A DNA stretch of 64,000 nt, taken from Achromobacter agilis. Its GTDB lineage: Bacteria; Pseudomonadota; Gammaproteobacteria; Burkholderiales; Burkholderiaceae_B. The stretch is from contig NZ_UFQB01000008.1 of assembly GCF_900496965.1 (NCBI RefSeq), positions 62,001 to 126,000 on the forward strand, given 5' to 3'. The position numbers were made by a program, and so were the translations under genes. The notes beneath the pieces were generated by a model. It had not been told where the DNA came from. It saw only the letters and a list, made by a program, of their open reading frames with translations, and made no database searches. Positions 45,203 to 55,876 of this stretch are shown here, piece after piece; the stretch's first letter is position 1; each line of letters begins with the position of its first letter.

Positions 45203-46486
45203 TCATTCCCCTTGCTGTTTCAGCAGATGATGTAACTTCCGGCCGGCGGCGAGCAAGGCCAGATCCTCGCCCAGATTGCCGACCAATTGCATGCCCAAAG
45301 GCAGTCCCGTGCGGCTGAACCCGGTCGGCAGGTGCAGGCATGGCCACCCCAGCACCGACCAGATCTTGTTGTACGAAGCGTCGCCGGTGTGCTCCAACCC
45401 ATGCGGCGCGGGAGCCGGCGTGCTGGGCGTCAGCACCAGGTCGGCGCCGCCGTAGAGCGCGCCCCAACCGTGGCGCAGCGCAGCCTGGACCTCGCGCATC
45501 TCCTGGTACTGCCCGGCCCCGATGGCCAGGCCATGCGCCACCGCCTGGCGCAAGGCCTCGCTCAGGGCATGCCCCTGGCGCTCCAATACCGGCGCCAGGC
45601 TGCGCGCGAATTCGTAGTGCATGATCACGTCGTGCGCCTGCAGCAGGAGCGCCGTCTCGTTCTCGGCTTCCACGGTCACGCACTGCACCTCATGCGCGGC
45701 CAGCACTGCGCGGGCGCGCTCGATCTCGGCCCGGCTCTCGGCGCACAATCCGGCTTTCGGATTGCCCAACTGCACCGCAATGGTCAGGCGCCGCTTCTCC
45801 GCGCCGTCGGAGTCCACGCCGCCGACGAGCACGTCCGCAATGGCCTGGGCATCCGCCACGCTGTTCGCGTACCAGCCTATGGTGTCCAGCGACTCGCAAG
45901 TGAGCTTCATGCCGTCCCGGAACACGCGACCCACGCTCGGCTTGAATCCCACCACCCCGCAATATGCGGCCGGGCGGATCATCGAACCTCCGGTCTGCGT
46001 GCCCAGGGCGGCAGGCACCATGCCAGCGGCCACGGCGGCTGCGGAGCCGCTTGAGGAGCCGCCTGGCGTATGCGCCAGCGCATGGGGATTGCGGGTGGGA
46101 CCCGGCGTCCTGAAGGCGAACTCGGCCGTCACCGTCTTGCCCACGGGGATCGCGCCGGCCGCGCGCAACATGCCCACGCTGCAGGCGTCGAACGCCGCCT
46201 TGCCGGCAGTCAAGGCAGGCGCTCCGAAACCGGTGGGCATATCGGCCACGTCGATCACGTCCTTGATGCCGATGGGCACGCCGGCCAGCGCTCCGGCGGC
46301 ATGGCGCTCCGGTTCCATCCGTTCCAGCGCCGCGACGGGCAGCACATGGCTCCAGGCGCGGATCGCCGGCTCTTGGCGGGCGATGGCCGCCAGGCTCTGG
46401 CGCGCCGCCGCGAACACCGCCGCCTCGCCGTCCCTCACGCCTTGGGCGATGGCAGTGACTGAAGCGGAAAGGGAAGCGAGGGACAT
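45203..46486 (-). CDS. Amidase signature family protein
   Basis: A 427-residue serine amidase. The Ser-cisSer-Lys triad region is clear: Lys in GVPIGIKDVIDVADMPT, Ser-rich HTPGGSSSGSAAAVAAG and nucleophile Ser in GTQTGGSMIRPAAYCG followed by GVVGFKPS. No signal peptide. It probably hydrolyses an amide to acid plus ammonia. It is the first gene of a two-gene operon with the Bug receptor, and divergent from a LysR gene 90 bp away. Confidence 0.9.
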   Translation of the reverse strand: MSLASLSASVTAIAQGVRDGEAAVFAAARQSLAAIARQEPAIRAWSHVLPVAALERMEPERHAAGALAGVPIGIKDVIDVADMPTGFGAPALTAGKAAFDACSVGMLRAAGAIPVGKTVTAEFAFRTPGPTRNPHALAHTPGGSSSGSAAAVAAGMVPAALGTQTGGSMIRPAAYCGVVGFKPSVGRVFRDGMKLTCESLDTIGWYANSVADAQAIADVLVGGVDSDGAEKRRLTIAVQLGNPKAGLCAESRAEIERARAVLAAHEVQCVTVEAENETALLLQAHDVIMHYEFARSLAPVLERQGHALSEALRQAVAHGLAIGAGQYQEMREVQAALRHGWGALYGGADLVLTPSTPAPAPHGLEHTGDASYNKIWSVLGWPCLHLPTGFSRTGLPLGMQLVGNLGEDLALLAAGRKLHHLLKQQGE

Positions 46487-46575
46487 GTGCGGATCCGGAG
46501 TGCCGGCTGAATGAAGCGATGCGGCATCTTAGGAACTGGACTAATCTATGTCCAATTGATAATTTCGCCTTGATT

Positions 46576-47487
46576 ATGTCGAAATCAGAATTAATCTTCC
46601 TGGACGGCCGGCTGCTGGTCCTGTTCTGCACCTTGGCGGAAGAGCTGCACTTCGCCCGGGCGGCGGCGCGCCTGTTCATGACGCAGCCGCCCCTCACGCA
46701 GCAGATCAAGCGACTGGAAGTGATCGTGGGCGTGCCCCTGTTCGTGCGCACCACGCGCTCGGTGAAACTGACACCCGCTGGCGAAATCATGTACGAGCGG
46801 GCGCGCAAGATCGCCGCGGATACCCAGCTCATGCTGCGCCAGGCGCGCCGGACGGCGCGCGGCGAGACCGGCTCGCTGGTGATAGGCATCACGCCCAGCG
46901 CCGCAAGTTCGCCGCTGGTATCGGCGCTCAGCCACTACCGCGATGCGCACCCGGAAGTCCGCCTCGATCTGCGCGAGATGAATTCCGTGGACATGGACCC
47001 CGCGTTGCGGTCGCGCGTGGTCGATGTGGCGCTGATGCGTCCGCATCCGCTGGATGCGGATATCGTGACCCGCGTCATCTACGAAGAGCCCCTGCGCGTG
47101 GCGCTGCGCCACGATCATGCGCTGGCGAACCAGCGTGATGTTGCGCTGGAAGAATTGCTGGAATTTCCCTTGGTAGGCTACCGCCAGGACATCTCGCCGT
47201 ACTTCCGCAACATGATCCAGGCGCTGTTCGCGCGTGCGCAACTGAAACCGGAAATCGCGCAGGAAAGCGTCATTCCCACGCTGCTGACCTTGGTGGAAGC
47301 CGGTATCGGGCCTGCATTGGTGCCCCAATCGCTGTCCCGAATGCGCTCGGATTCATTGCGTTTCTTGCCTTTGCGCGATGTGGCGGGAGCCACGGCTCAG
47401 GTGGTGTTGGCGGCGCTGCGCGACCAGGGCAATCCTGCGGTGGAGGGATTCAGCGCCGCCTTGGCGCAAGCCGTAGCCCCTCGCTAG
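46576..47487 (+). CDS. LysR-family transcriptional regulator
   Basis: A 303-residue LysR regulator of the CatR/BenM-like group: LFCTLAEELHFARAAARLFM, TQPPLTQQIKRLEVIVG, PLFVRTTRSVKLTPAG HTH, then GSLVIGITPSAASSPLVSAL effector domain. ATG 46576 is the natural LysR start; an upstream in-frame ATG (46519) lies in the divergent promoter. It probably controls the amidase/Bug operon. Confidence 0.9.
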   Translation: MSKSELIFLDGRLLVLFCTLAEELHFARAAARLFMTQPPLTQQIKRLEVIVGVPLFVRTTRSVKLTPAGEIMYERARKIAADTQLMLRQARRTARGETGSLVIGITPSAASSPLVSALSHYRDAHPEVRLDLREMNSVDMDPALRSRVVDVALMRPHPLDADIVTRVIYEEPLRVALRHDHALANQRDVALEELLEFPLVGYRQDISPYFRNMIQALFARAQLKPEIAQESVIPTLLTLVEAGIGPALVPQSLSRMRSDSLRFLPLRDVAGATAQVVLAALRDQGNPAVEGFSAALAQAVAPR

Positions 47488-47507
47488 GCACTGTCCAGCC
47501 CTTCGGC

Positions 47508-47533
47508 GGAACGCCGCGCAAGCGCGGCGTTCC
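47508..47533. terminator. Bidirectional hairpin between LysR and lpd genes
   Basis: GGAACGCCGCG, loop CAAG, CGCGGCGTTCC: an 11-bp perfect stem between the stops of the convergent LysR (+) and lpd (-) genes. There is no long T tract. Position suggests it ends both transcripts. Confidence 0.7.
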
Positions 47534-47540
47534 GTGACTG

Positions 47541-48944
47541 CTAGATGTGCAGCGCGTGGCCCAGCGCCTTGAGCGCCGCTTCCTGCACCGCTTCGCCCAA
47601 GGTCGGATGCGCGTGGATGGTGCCCGCCACGTCTTCCAGCGTGGCGCCCATTTCCAGCGACTGGCCGAAGGCCGTCGACAGTTCCGACACGCCCCGTCCC
47701 ACCGCCTGCCAACCCAGGATCAGGTGGTTGTCGCGGCGCGCCACCACGCGCACGAAGCCGTCGGTGGATTCCAGCGTCATCGAGCGCCCGTTGGCGGCGA
47801 AGGGGAAGGACGCCGTCAGGCAGTCCAGGCCGGCGCTTTCCGCCTCGTTGGGCGACAGGCCCGCCACCACGACCTCGGGATCGGTGAAGCAGACCGCAGG
47901 AATGGACGCCGGCTGGAAATGCCGGCGCTTGCCCGCCACCAGTTCGGCCACCATCTCGCCCTGCGCCATGGCGCGATGCGCCAGCATGGGCTCGCCGGCG
48001 ATGTCGCCGATGGCCCAGACGTCGCGCATGGAGGTTCGGCACTGGTCGTCGATGCGCAGCGCATTGCCCTTGCGGTCCAGTTGCAGGCTTTCCAGTCCCC
48101 AGTCCTGCGTGCGCGGACGCCGTCCCACCGCGATCAGCACGCGGTCGGCCGGCAGCAGGGTTTCGACGCCCGCCGCATCCTGCACCCGCACCGCGTTGCC
48201 CGCGCCGTTCAGGCCCAGCACCTTGCGGCCCAGATGCAGATCCACGCTCATCTTCGCCAGCGCGGCGGCCACCGGCTTGGTGAGTTCCGCGTCATAGGTC
48301 GGCAGGATGCGGTCCTGCGCTTCCACCACCGCCACCTCGGCGCCGAGCTTGCGGTACACGGTGCCAAGTTCCAGGCCGATGTAGCCGCCACCCACCACCA
48401 CCAGTTGCTTGGGGATGCTGGTCGGCGACAGCGCCTCGGTGGACGACACCACCATGCCGCCAAAAGGCATGGAGGGCAGCGGCGTGGGCTCGGAGCCCGC
48501 CGCCAGCAGCAGGTGTTCGCACTGGATGCGGACAGCGCCGGACTCGCCGGTGTCGACTTCCACGGTCTTGCCGTCCAGCAGCCGGGCCCAGCCGCGCACC
48601 ACTTCCACGCCGTTCTTTTTCAGCAGCGCGGCCACGCCGCCGGTCAGCTTGCCGACGATGCCGTCTTTCCAGGCCACGGTCTGGGCCAGGTCGATGGCGG
48701 GCGCCGACACCGAAATGCCCAGCGCCGACTTGCCCGCGTAATGGCGCGCCTTGTCGAATTCCTCAGCCGCGTGGATCAGCGCCTTGGAGGGAATGCAGCC
48801 GATGTTCAGGCAGGTGCCGCCCAGTTGGGCGCCTTCGACCAGGATGGTCGGCACGCCCAGTTGGCCAGCGCGGATGGCGGCCACGTAGCCGCCAGGACCG
48901 CCCCCGATCACCAGCAGGGTTGTCGTCTTGGTTGTCTGGCTCAT
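47541..48944 (-). CDS. lpdA: Dihydrolipoyl dehydrogenase (E3)
   Basis: A 467-residue FAD enzyme that reoxidises the E2 lipoyl group with NAD+. Seen: FAD motif [19 protein letters not shown], the redox disulphide Cys45/Cys50 in [17 protein letters not shown], the NAD motif [20 protein letters not shown], and the active-site His446 in [15 protein letters not shown]. It is the last gene of the bkd operon, 2 bp after the E2 gene. It corresponds to the Lpd-Val type partner of BkdB; the symbol is generic. Confidence 0.95.
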   Translation of the reverse strand: MSQTTKTTTLLVIGGGPGGYVAAIRAGQLGVPTILVEGAQLGGTCLNIGCIPSKALIHAAEEFDKARHYAGKSALGISVSAPAIDLAQTVAWKDGIVGKLTGGVAALLKKNGVEVVRGWARLLDGKTVEVDTGESGAVRIQCEHLLLAAGSEPTPLPSMPFGGMVVSSTEALSPTSIPKQLVVVGGGYIGLELGTVYRKLGAEVAVVEAQDRILPTYDAELTKPVAAALAKMSVDLHLGRKVLGLNGAGNAVRVQDAAGVETLLPADRVLIAVGRRPRTQDWGLESLQLDRKGNALRIDDQCRTSMRDVWAIGDIAGEPMLAHRAMAQGEMVAELVAGKRRHFQPASIPAVCFTDPEVVVAGLSPNEAESAGLDCLTASFPFAANGRSMTLESTDGFVRVVARRDNHLILGWQAVGRGVSELSTAFGQSLEMGATLEDVAGTIHAHPTLGEAVQEAALKALGHALHI

Positions 48945-48946
48945 GC

Positions 48947-50251
48947 TTACTCCACGAAAAGCAGCGCGGGTTGTTCCAGCAGCGCGCGCACCGCCTGGAT
49001 GAAGCGCGCCGCGTCCATGCCGTCCACCACGCGGTGGTCGAAGGACGACGACAGGTTCATCAGCTTGCGCGCCACCACGGCGCCATTGCGGATGGCGGGC
49101 CGCTCGACGATGCGGTTCACGCCCACGATGCCGACCTCGGGATGGTTGATCACAGGCGTGGTGACGATGCCGCCCAAGGGGCCCAGGCTGGTGATGGTGA
49201 TGGTCGACCCCGACAGTTCGTCACGGCTGGCCCCTCCGGTGCGAACCGCTTCGGCCAGGCGGACGATCTCGGCCGCCATGGACCAGAGGTCGCGCGCCTC
49301 GGCGTGGCGCATGACCGGCACCATCAGGCCGCCGTCGCTCTGCGTGGCGATGCCGATGTGCACCGCGCCGTAGCGCGTCACCACGCCCGCCTCGTCGTCA
49401 TAGCGCGCGTTGATCTGCGGGAAATCGCGCAGCGCCACCACCATGGCACGCGCCAGCAGCGGCAGCAGGGTCAGCTTGCCCCGCGACTCTCCCCACTTCA
49501 GGTTGAGCTGCGCGCGCAGTTCCTCCAGTTCCGTGACGTCGATCTCCTCGACGTAGCTGAAATGCGGAATGCGGCGCTTGGACTCGGCCATCTTCTGCGC
49601 GATCTTCCTGCGCAGGCCGATCACCGGCACATTCTCTTCGTCGTTGCGCTCGGCGTACGCGGCGCCGCCGCGGGCCTGGCCCGTTCCGCTCTGGCCTTGC
49701 AGGTAGGCGTCCAGGTCTTCGTGCAGGATGCGGCCTGCCGGGCCGCTGCCCTGCACGTAGCGCAGCTCGATCCCCAGGTCCCAGGCGCGCTTGCGCACGG
49801 CGGGCGAGGCCAGCGGCTTGTCGCCGGGCTGGCGCGCGACGGCGGCGGATGGCTGACGGGCGGGGTGCTTGGGGGTGTCAGACACCCGGGTTGTGGATGT
49901 TTGCGGCGTTTTCGCTGGCAGGGTGTCAGACACCTGAGGGGGCTGAGGGGCCGGCGCCACGGGCGCCTTGGCCGCCGGCGCTTCCGCGCCCGGCTTGAGG
50001 TTGCCCTCGCCTTCCACTTCCAGGCGGATCAATTCGCCGCCCACCGCCATCACTTCGCCGACCTCGCCGCCCAGCGCCACCACGCGGCCGACCACCGGCG
50101 ACGGGATTTCCACCGTGGCCTTGTCGGTCATCACGTCGGCCAGGGGCTGGTCCTCGGCGACGGTATCGCCGACCTTGACGTGCCAGCCCACCAGTTCGAC
50201 CTCCGCGATGCCTTCGCCAATATCGGGCATCTTGATGATATGAATACCCAT
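48947..50251 (-). CDS. bkdB: Branched-chain 2-oxoacid dehydrogenase E2 (dihydrolipoamide acyltransferase)
   Basis: A 434-residue E2 core protein. One lipoyl domain with Lys44 in [14 protein letters not shown], a long linker, a peripheral subunit-binding domain (about 146-185, [19 protein letters not shown] ... [12 protein letters not shown]) and the catalytic domain ending [14 protein letters not shown] with His406/Asp410. The linker (about 86-145) contains two VSDT tetrapeptides (107-110, 123-126) encoded by copies of the GTGTCAGACAC palindrome that flank the gsp cluster. It lies between E1 beta (3 bp gap) and lpd. Confidence 0.93.
   Translation of the reverse strand: MGIHIIKMPDIGEGIAEVELVGWHVKVGDTVAEDQPLADVMTDKATVEIPSPVVGRVVALGGEVGEVMAVGGELIRLEVEGEGNLKPGAEAPAAKAPVAPAPQPPQVSDTLPAKTPQTSTTRVSDTPKHPARQPSAAVARQPGDKPLASPAVRKRAWDLGIELRYVQGSGPAGRILHEDLDAYLQGQSGTGQARGGAAYAERNDEENVPVIGLRRKIAQKMAESKRRIPHFSYVEEIDVTELEELRAQLNLKWGESRGKLTLLPLLARAMVVALRDFPQINARYDDEAGVVTRYGAVHIGIATQSDGGLMVPVMRHAEARDLWSMAAEIVRLAEAVRTGGASRDELSGSTITITSLGPLGGIVTTPVINHPEVGIVGVNRIVERPAIRNGAVVARKLMNLSSSFDHRVVDGMDAARFIQAVRALLEQPALLFVE
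49873..49934. repeat. Two palindromic repeats inside the E2 coding sequence
   Basis: GGGTGTCAGACACCC (49873-49887) and GGGTGTCAGACACC (49921-49934), 33 bp apart, identical in core to the repeats beside gspC and gspF. Both keep the E2 frame open and encode VSDT in the interdomain linker. Confidence 0.9.
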
Positions 50252-50254
50252 CTC

Positions 50255-51298
50255 TCAACCCTCCATCGCGCGCTTGAACGCTTCGCCGACCCGGCGCGGG
50301 CCGGGGAAGTACGCCCATTCCTGGGCATGCGGATACGGCGTGTCCCAGCCGGTCACGCGCTCGACGGGCGCCTCCAGGTGATGGAAGCAATGTTCCTGCA
50401 CCAGCGCCATCAGTTCGGCGCCGAAGCCGCAGGTGCGGGTGGCCTCGTGCACCACCACGCAGCGGCCCGTCTTCTTCACCGAATTGACGATGGCGTCGAG
50501 GTCCAGCGGCCACAGGCTGCGCAGGTCGATGACTTCGGCGTCGATGCCGGTTTCCTCGGCCGCGGTCAGCGACACGTGCACCGTGGTGCCGTAGGTCAGC
50601 ACGGTCAGCTCGCTGCCCGGGCGCACGATGGCGGCGGAATCCAGCGGCACGGTGTAGTAGCCCGTGGGCACCACGCTGCCGGGACGCCCGGTCCACGGCG
50701 TGACGGGACGGTCGTGATGGCCGTCGAACGGGCCGTTGTACAGGCGCTTGGGCTCCAGGAAGATCACCGGATCGTCGTTCTCGATGGCGGCGATCAGCAG
50801 GCCCTTGGCGTCGTAGGGATTGGACGGCATCACCGTGCGCAGGCCGCAGACCTGGGTGAACATGGCCTCGGGGCTCTGGCTATGCGTCTGCCCGCCGTAG
50901 ATGCCGCCGCCGCAGGGCATGCGGATGGTCATCGGCGCGATGAATTCACCCACCGAGCGGTAGCGCAGGCGCGCGGCCTCGGACACGATCTGATCCGACG
51001 CCGGATAGAAATAGTCGGCGAACTGGATCTCGCAGACGGGGCGCAGGCCGTAAGCGCCCATGCCCACCGCCACGCCGACGATGCCGCCTTCGGAAATCGG
51101 CGTATCGAACACGCGCGAGCTGCCGTACTTGGACTGCAGGCCTTCGGTGCAGCGGAACACGCCGCCGAAATAGCCCACGTCCTGGCCGAACACCACCACG
51201 TTGTTGTCACGCTCCAGCATCACATCCATGGCCGAGCGCAAAGCCTGGATCATGGTCATCGACGCGGACGCCGGACCGATGTTGTTATCGATTGCCAT
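50255..51298 (-). CDS. bkdA2: Branched-chain 2-oxoacid dehydrogenase E1 beta
   Basis: A 347-residue thiamine-enzyme beta subunit: MTMIQALRSAMDVMLERDNN, GQDVGYFGGVFRCTEGLQ, TPISEGGIVGVAVGMGAYG and the C-terminal transketolase domain (DAEVIDLRSLWPLD). With E1 alpha it decarboxylates the 2-oxo acids from Val, Leu and Ile. The start at 51298 lies 2 bp after the E1 alpha stop; the longer open frame upstream is E1 alpha shadow. Confidence 0.93.
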   Translation of the reverse strand: MAIDNNIGPASASMTMIQALRSAMDVMLERDNNVVVFGQDVGYFGGVFRCTEGLQSKYGSSRVFDTPISEGGIVGVAVGMGAYGLRPVCEIQFADYFYPASDQIVSEAARLRYRSVGEFIAPMTIRMPCGGGIYGGQTHSQSPEAMFTQVCGLRTVMPSNPYDAKGLLIAAIENDDPVIFLEPKRLYNGPFDGHHDRPVTPWTGRPGSVVPTGYYTVPLDSAAIVRPGSELTVLTYGTTVHVSLTAAEETGIDAEVIDLRSLWPLDLDAIVNSVKKTGRCVVVHEATRTCGFGAELMALVQEHCFHHLEAPVERVTGWDTPYPHAQEWAYFPGPRRVGEAFKRAMEG

Positions 51299-51300
51299 GA

Positions 51301-52557
<1,257 letters not shown>

Positions 52558-52623
52558 TCATGCGTTTATTCTTGCCAAGGACACGGCGCAAGGAGGTAGC
52601 CTCGGGCCGCATCATCGCCGGCT

Positions 52624-52649
52624 CGGCTACGGGATGATGATCGTAGCCG
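52624..52649 (-). terminator. Weak hairpin after the acyl-CoA dehydrogenase gene
   Basis: CGGCTACG and CGTAGCCG form an 8-bp perfect stem around a 10-nt loop, in the gap between the acyl-CoA dehydrogenase stop (52749) and bkdA1 start (52533). There is no T tract. It could separate the two transcription units. Confidence 0.35.
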
Positions 52650-52748
52650 GCCGGTTAAAGACAATAGCACAGCCATCGGCGCCATTGGGCGACCCGCATG
52701 AAGACTGGCGTCGGCAGGGATTTATGCCTTGCGCGCCAATGGCGGCGG

Positions 52749-53939
52749 TCACGCGGCGGCAGTCCGCAACGCGTCGCGGGCGATGATGACCTTCTGGATT
52801 TCGCTGGCGCCCTCGTAGATGCGCAGCGCCCGGATTTCGCGGTACAGGCTTTCCAGTGTTTCTCCGACCCGCACGCCGCGCGCGCCGAACAACTGCAGGG
52901 CCATGTCCACCACCGACTGCGCGTTCTCGGTGGCCGCCAGTTTGGCCATGGCCGCCTCGCGCGTGGTCGGCGCCCCGAGCGCGTCGCGCCGCCATGCGGC
53001 GCGGTATGTCAGCAGGGCGGCGGAGTCGATGGCGACGGCCATGTCGCCCAGCTTGGCCTGCGTCAGCTGCAAATCGCCCAGGGTGCCGCCGAACAGGCGC
53101 CGGTCGCGCGCATGGGCCAGGGCTTCGTCGAACGCCCTGCGCGCGAATCCCAGCGCGGCGCCCGCCACCGACACGCGGAAGATGTCCAGCGTGCGCATGG
53201 CCAGCTTGAAGCCTTCGCCCGGCGCTCCCAGCAGGCGGTCGGCCGGGATCCGCATATTGTCGAACCGCAGCGTGGCCAGAGGATGCGGCGCCATGACGTC
53301 GATCCGTTCGCTGATGGAGAACCCCGGATCCCCGGGATAGACCACGAAGGCAGAGATCCCGCGCGTGCCGGCCGCCGCTTCCGTCCGGGCGAACACCGTG
53401 TAGACGTCCGCGATGCCGCCGTTGGAAATCCAGGTCTTTTCGCCATCGACGACATAGTGGCCGTCGTCGAGGCGGGCGCTGCAGGCCATGCCCGCGGCAT
53501 CCGAGCCCGCGCCCTTCTCCGACAGCGCAAAAGCGGGAATGCACTCGCCGCTGGCAACCTTCGGCAGGATCGAGGCCTTCAATGCCTCGGATCCGGCCAG
53601 GCTGATGGCGCCGCTGCCCAGCCCCTGCATCGCGAAAGCGAAATCCGCCAGCCCATGGCGATAGGCCAGCGCTTCGCGCGCCAGCGTCAGCCGGCGCGAT
53701 TCGACTGTGGGCGAGTCGCCGCCGTAGGCCTGCGGCACGCTCGCGCGCAACAGGCCGGCAGCGCCCATGGCCCGGACCAGGTCTCGGCAGCCCGCATCGA
53801 CATTGGCGGCGGTTGCCGGCGGATCGTCGCGGCCGTCGGCAAAGGCCTCCACCTGCCGCAGATAGTCCTTGTGGGCAGCCTCGAAAAAGGGAAGGTCCAT
53901 CGATTCACGTTGATGCAGGGGAAGGAAGGCGGTGCTCAT
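52749..53939 (-). CDS. Acyl-CoA dehydrogenase
   Basis: A 396-residue FAD acyl-CoA dehydrogenase. Seen: PAFALSEKGAGSDAAGMACSA (FAD/substrate loop), EKTWISNGGIADVYTVFART, the C-terminal helical domain, and RIYEGASEIQKVIIARDAL with the catalytic-type Glu of YEGxxEIQ. The start at 53939 is used; ATG 53900 is an alternative. It is upstream of bkd on the same strand and divergent from the TetR-fusion gene, with operator-like dyads between. Isovaleryl- or another branched acyl-CoA is a reasonable substrate guess only. Confidence 0.9.
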   Translation of the reverse strand: MSTAFLPLHQRESMDLPFFEAAHKDYLRQVEAFADGRDDPPATAANVDAGCRDLVRAMGAAGLLRASVPQAYGGDSPTVESRRLTLAREALAYRHGLADFAFAMQGLGSGAISLAGSEALKASILPKVASGECIPAFALSEKGAGSDAAGMACSARLDDGHYVVDGEKTWISNGGIADVYTVFARTEAAAGTRGISAFVVYPGDPGFSISERIDVMAPHPLATLRFDNMRIPADRLLGAPGEGFKLAMRTLDIFRVSVAGAALGFARRAFDEALAHARDRRLFGGTLGDLQLTQAKLGDMAVAIDSAALLTYRAAWRRDALGAPTTREAAMAKLAATENAQSVVDMALQLFGARGVRVGETLESLYREIRALRIYEGASEIQKVIIARDALRTAAA

Positions 53940-53982
53940 GAACGTCCTCGGAGTCGTCGTCGTGGAACCATCAGTCTAACGA

Positions 53983-53998
53983 CATACTGATTAGTATG
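53983..53998. promoter_or_regulatory. Operator-like dyad 1 (CATAC-N6-GTATG)
   Basis: CATACTGATTAGTATG: perfect 6-bp arms CATACT/AGTATG around GATT, 44 bp upstream of the acyl-CoA dehydrogenase start. It shares size and outer half-sites with dyad 2 and lies between divergent genes, one encoding a TetR domain. Confidence 0.65.
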
Positions 53999-54074
53999 GA
54001 CGATTCAATACCCAAGGGTTTTCCTTATAAATCAGAGAGTTTTTTCTATTGATCTCTGCATTTCAGGCTCATAA

Positions 54075-54090
54075 CATACGTTCAAGTATG
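54075..54090. promoter_or_regulatory. Operator-like dyad 2 (CATAC-N6-GTATG)
   Basis: CATACGTTCAAGTATG: the same CATAC/GTATG arms at the same 6-nt spacing as dyad 1, 92 bp away, ending 29 bp before the fusion gene ATG. Probable autoregulatory site for the TetR domain. Confidence 0.65.
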
Positions 54091-54119
54091 GATCTGGATA
54101 CTCATAAGGATCACGTTCA

Positions 54120-55862
54120 ATGACACTCACTTGGCCCTCCGCGCCCGGCGTATCCGCCCGCTGGCTGGCGCGTGCGCGCCGGCTCGCCGCGCTACCGGAG
54201 GACGCTGAAGCAGGCGCCTGCGTGGCGCACGACGAACTGGCCGCGCTGTGCGCCGCCCAGCCGCCCTCGCCGCCCTCCACCGTGCTGGCCGTGATCGAAA
54301 TCCTGTCCGCGCCCCGGCCCGCGCTGTCCATGGCGCTGGCCGCCGCGTGGTGCGCGGCCGCCGCGGTCGACGAACTGGCGGGGGCTCGCGCCCGGCGCGG
54401 TCCCGGCACCGCATCCGCCAACGCTGCCGGCACGCTCCATCCCGCCAGCGGCCGCCCGGCATTCACCGTCCGTGCGGAAGGGAAGTCCTGGCGTATCCAG
54501 GGCGAAGCGCCCTGGATCGGCGCCGCGCCCGGCGCGCCGCTGCTGGTGTTCGCCCACCACGCCGATGCCGCCGCGGTCTCGGCGTTCCTGCTGCCCGCGG
54601 ACGCCCCCGGCATCGAATCCACCCCGGCGGGCCAAGCCGGCGGCACGGCGCATGTGGATCTCAGCGTCGGGCCGGAACGCTTATTGGGCGCTCCCGGGCA
54701 GGCCGCCGACGCCATGCGGCGCACCGACGCGCGGCGGCGCCTGGCGGCAGCCGCCCAGGCGAACGGCGTCACGCTTGCGGCATATGCCCAGGCCGCCGCC
54801 ATGCTGCCTGCCGACGAAGCCGCGCCGTCCCGCGGCGCTCAGGAGCTGGCCGCCTGCGCCAGCGCGGCCGCGGCGGCGCGCGCGTTGCTGCACGAAGCCG
54901 GGGCCGCGGCCCATGCGGGCCAGAACCTCCGGCTGCTCAGCGCCATGGCGCTGCTGTCGGCAGGGGAAGCGGCCGAACGCATGCTGGCGGCCGCCCTGAA
55001 GCTCGCAAGCGCGTCTGCCCGGGCCGACCCGGACGCCTTGCAGGCCCTGTTGCGCGCGCGCCATCTCCATCAGGCGACCGCCGGCACGCAAGCGGCCCAG
55101 GCCGCCCTGCTTGCCGGCGCCATCCAGCCCCCTGCGCCCCCCTCAACCCCAGGAGCGACACCCGCCATGCATAACGCCCCGATTCCCCGTTCCGGTGAAC
55201 TGCCGGACCGCGTCGCGGAAATCCTCGACGCCGCCGCGGACGCCTTCACCCAGCAGACCTACGACGCCACGACCCTGGACCAGATCGGCGATGCGCTGGG
55301 CGTGACCAAGGGCAGCATCTATCACCACTACCGGAGCAAGGCGCACTTGTTCACGGCGGTCTACCAGCGGGCCCTGGAGATGAACATCGCCACGGTGGAA
55401 CCGATCGCGCGGCAGTCCGGCGTCCGCGCGATCGACAGGCTGTACCGGATGGCCTATGCGCACGCGATGCAGGTCATGAAACATTTGTCCTATCAGCGCG
55501 TGGCCGTGCAGGGGCTGGAGTCGCAGCTCATGGGCCGCATCAACGAAGAGCAACGCGCGCGCCTGGACGAAGTCATCAGCCTGCGCGACCACTACGAAGA
55601 GCTTTTCGTGAACGTGCTGACACAGGCCATCGACGCGGGTGAACTGCCGCGCCAGAATCCCCGCCTGGCCGCCAAACCGCTGTTCGGCGCGATCAACTGG
55701 ACCACCATGTGGTATCAGCCCCGCCCGGGCGAAACCGCGGCGGACCGCGACCGCCTGGCCGCGCACCTGGCCACCTTCGTGCTGTCCGGCCTGACCCAGG
55801 CCTATCAACCCGCCGCCGATATGCAGATCGACGCCCCGGCCGGCGCCGCCCACCGGCAATGA
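54120..55862 (+). CDS. Acyl-CoA-dehydrogenase-like / TetR regulator fusion
   Basis: One 580-residue open frame with two parts. Residues 1-349 resemble a degenerate acyl-CoA dehydrogenase: a beta-barrel-like middle (PAFTVRAEGKSWRIQGEAPWIGAAPG ... VSAFLLPADAPGIES in pieces) and an Ala-rich helical end, but no YEGxxEIQ catalytic motif. Residues 350-580 are a full TetR regulator with HTH (ILDAAADAFTQQTYDATTLD, QIGDALGVTKGSIYHHYRSK). AAGGA precedes ATG 54120; AGGAG also precedes an in-frame ATG at 55167, so TetR may be made separately as well. No stop separates the two. It is divergent from the acyl-CoA dehydrogenase gene. Confidence 0.75.
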   Translation: MTLTWPSAPGVSARWLARARRLAALPEDAEAGACVAHDELAALCAAQPPSPPSTVLAVIEILSAPRPALSMALAAAWCAAAAVDELAGARARRGPGTASANAAGTLHPASGRPAFTVRAEGKSWRIQGEAPWIGAAPGAPLLVFAHHADAAAVSAFLLPADAPGIESTPAGQAGGTAHVDLSVGPERLLGAPGQAADAMRRTDARRRLAAAAQANGVTLAAYAQAAAMLPADEAAPSRGAQELAACASAAAAARALLHEAGAAAHAGQNLRLLSAMALLSAGEAAERMLAAALKLASASARADPDALQALLRARHLHQATAGTQAAQAALLAGAIQPPAPPSTPGATPAMHNAPIPRSGELPDRVAEILDAAADAFTQQTYDATTLDQIGDALGVTKGSIYHHYRSKAHLFTAVYQRALEMNIATVEPIARQSGVRAIDRLYRMAYAHAMQVMKHLSYQRVAVQGLESQLMGRINEEQRARLDEVISLRDHYEELFVNVLTQAIDAGELPRQNPRLAAKPLFGAINWTTMWYQPRPGETAADRDRLAAHLATFVLSGLTQAYQPAADMQIDAPAGAAHRQ

Positions 55863-55876
55863 CAAGGAACACAACA

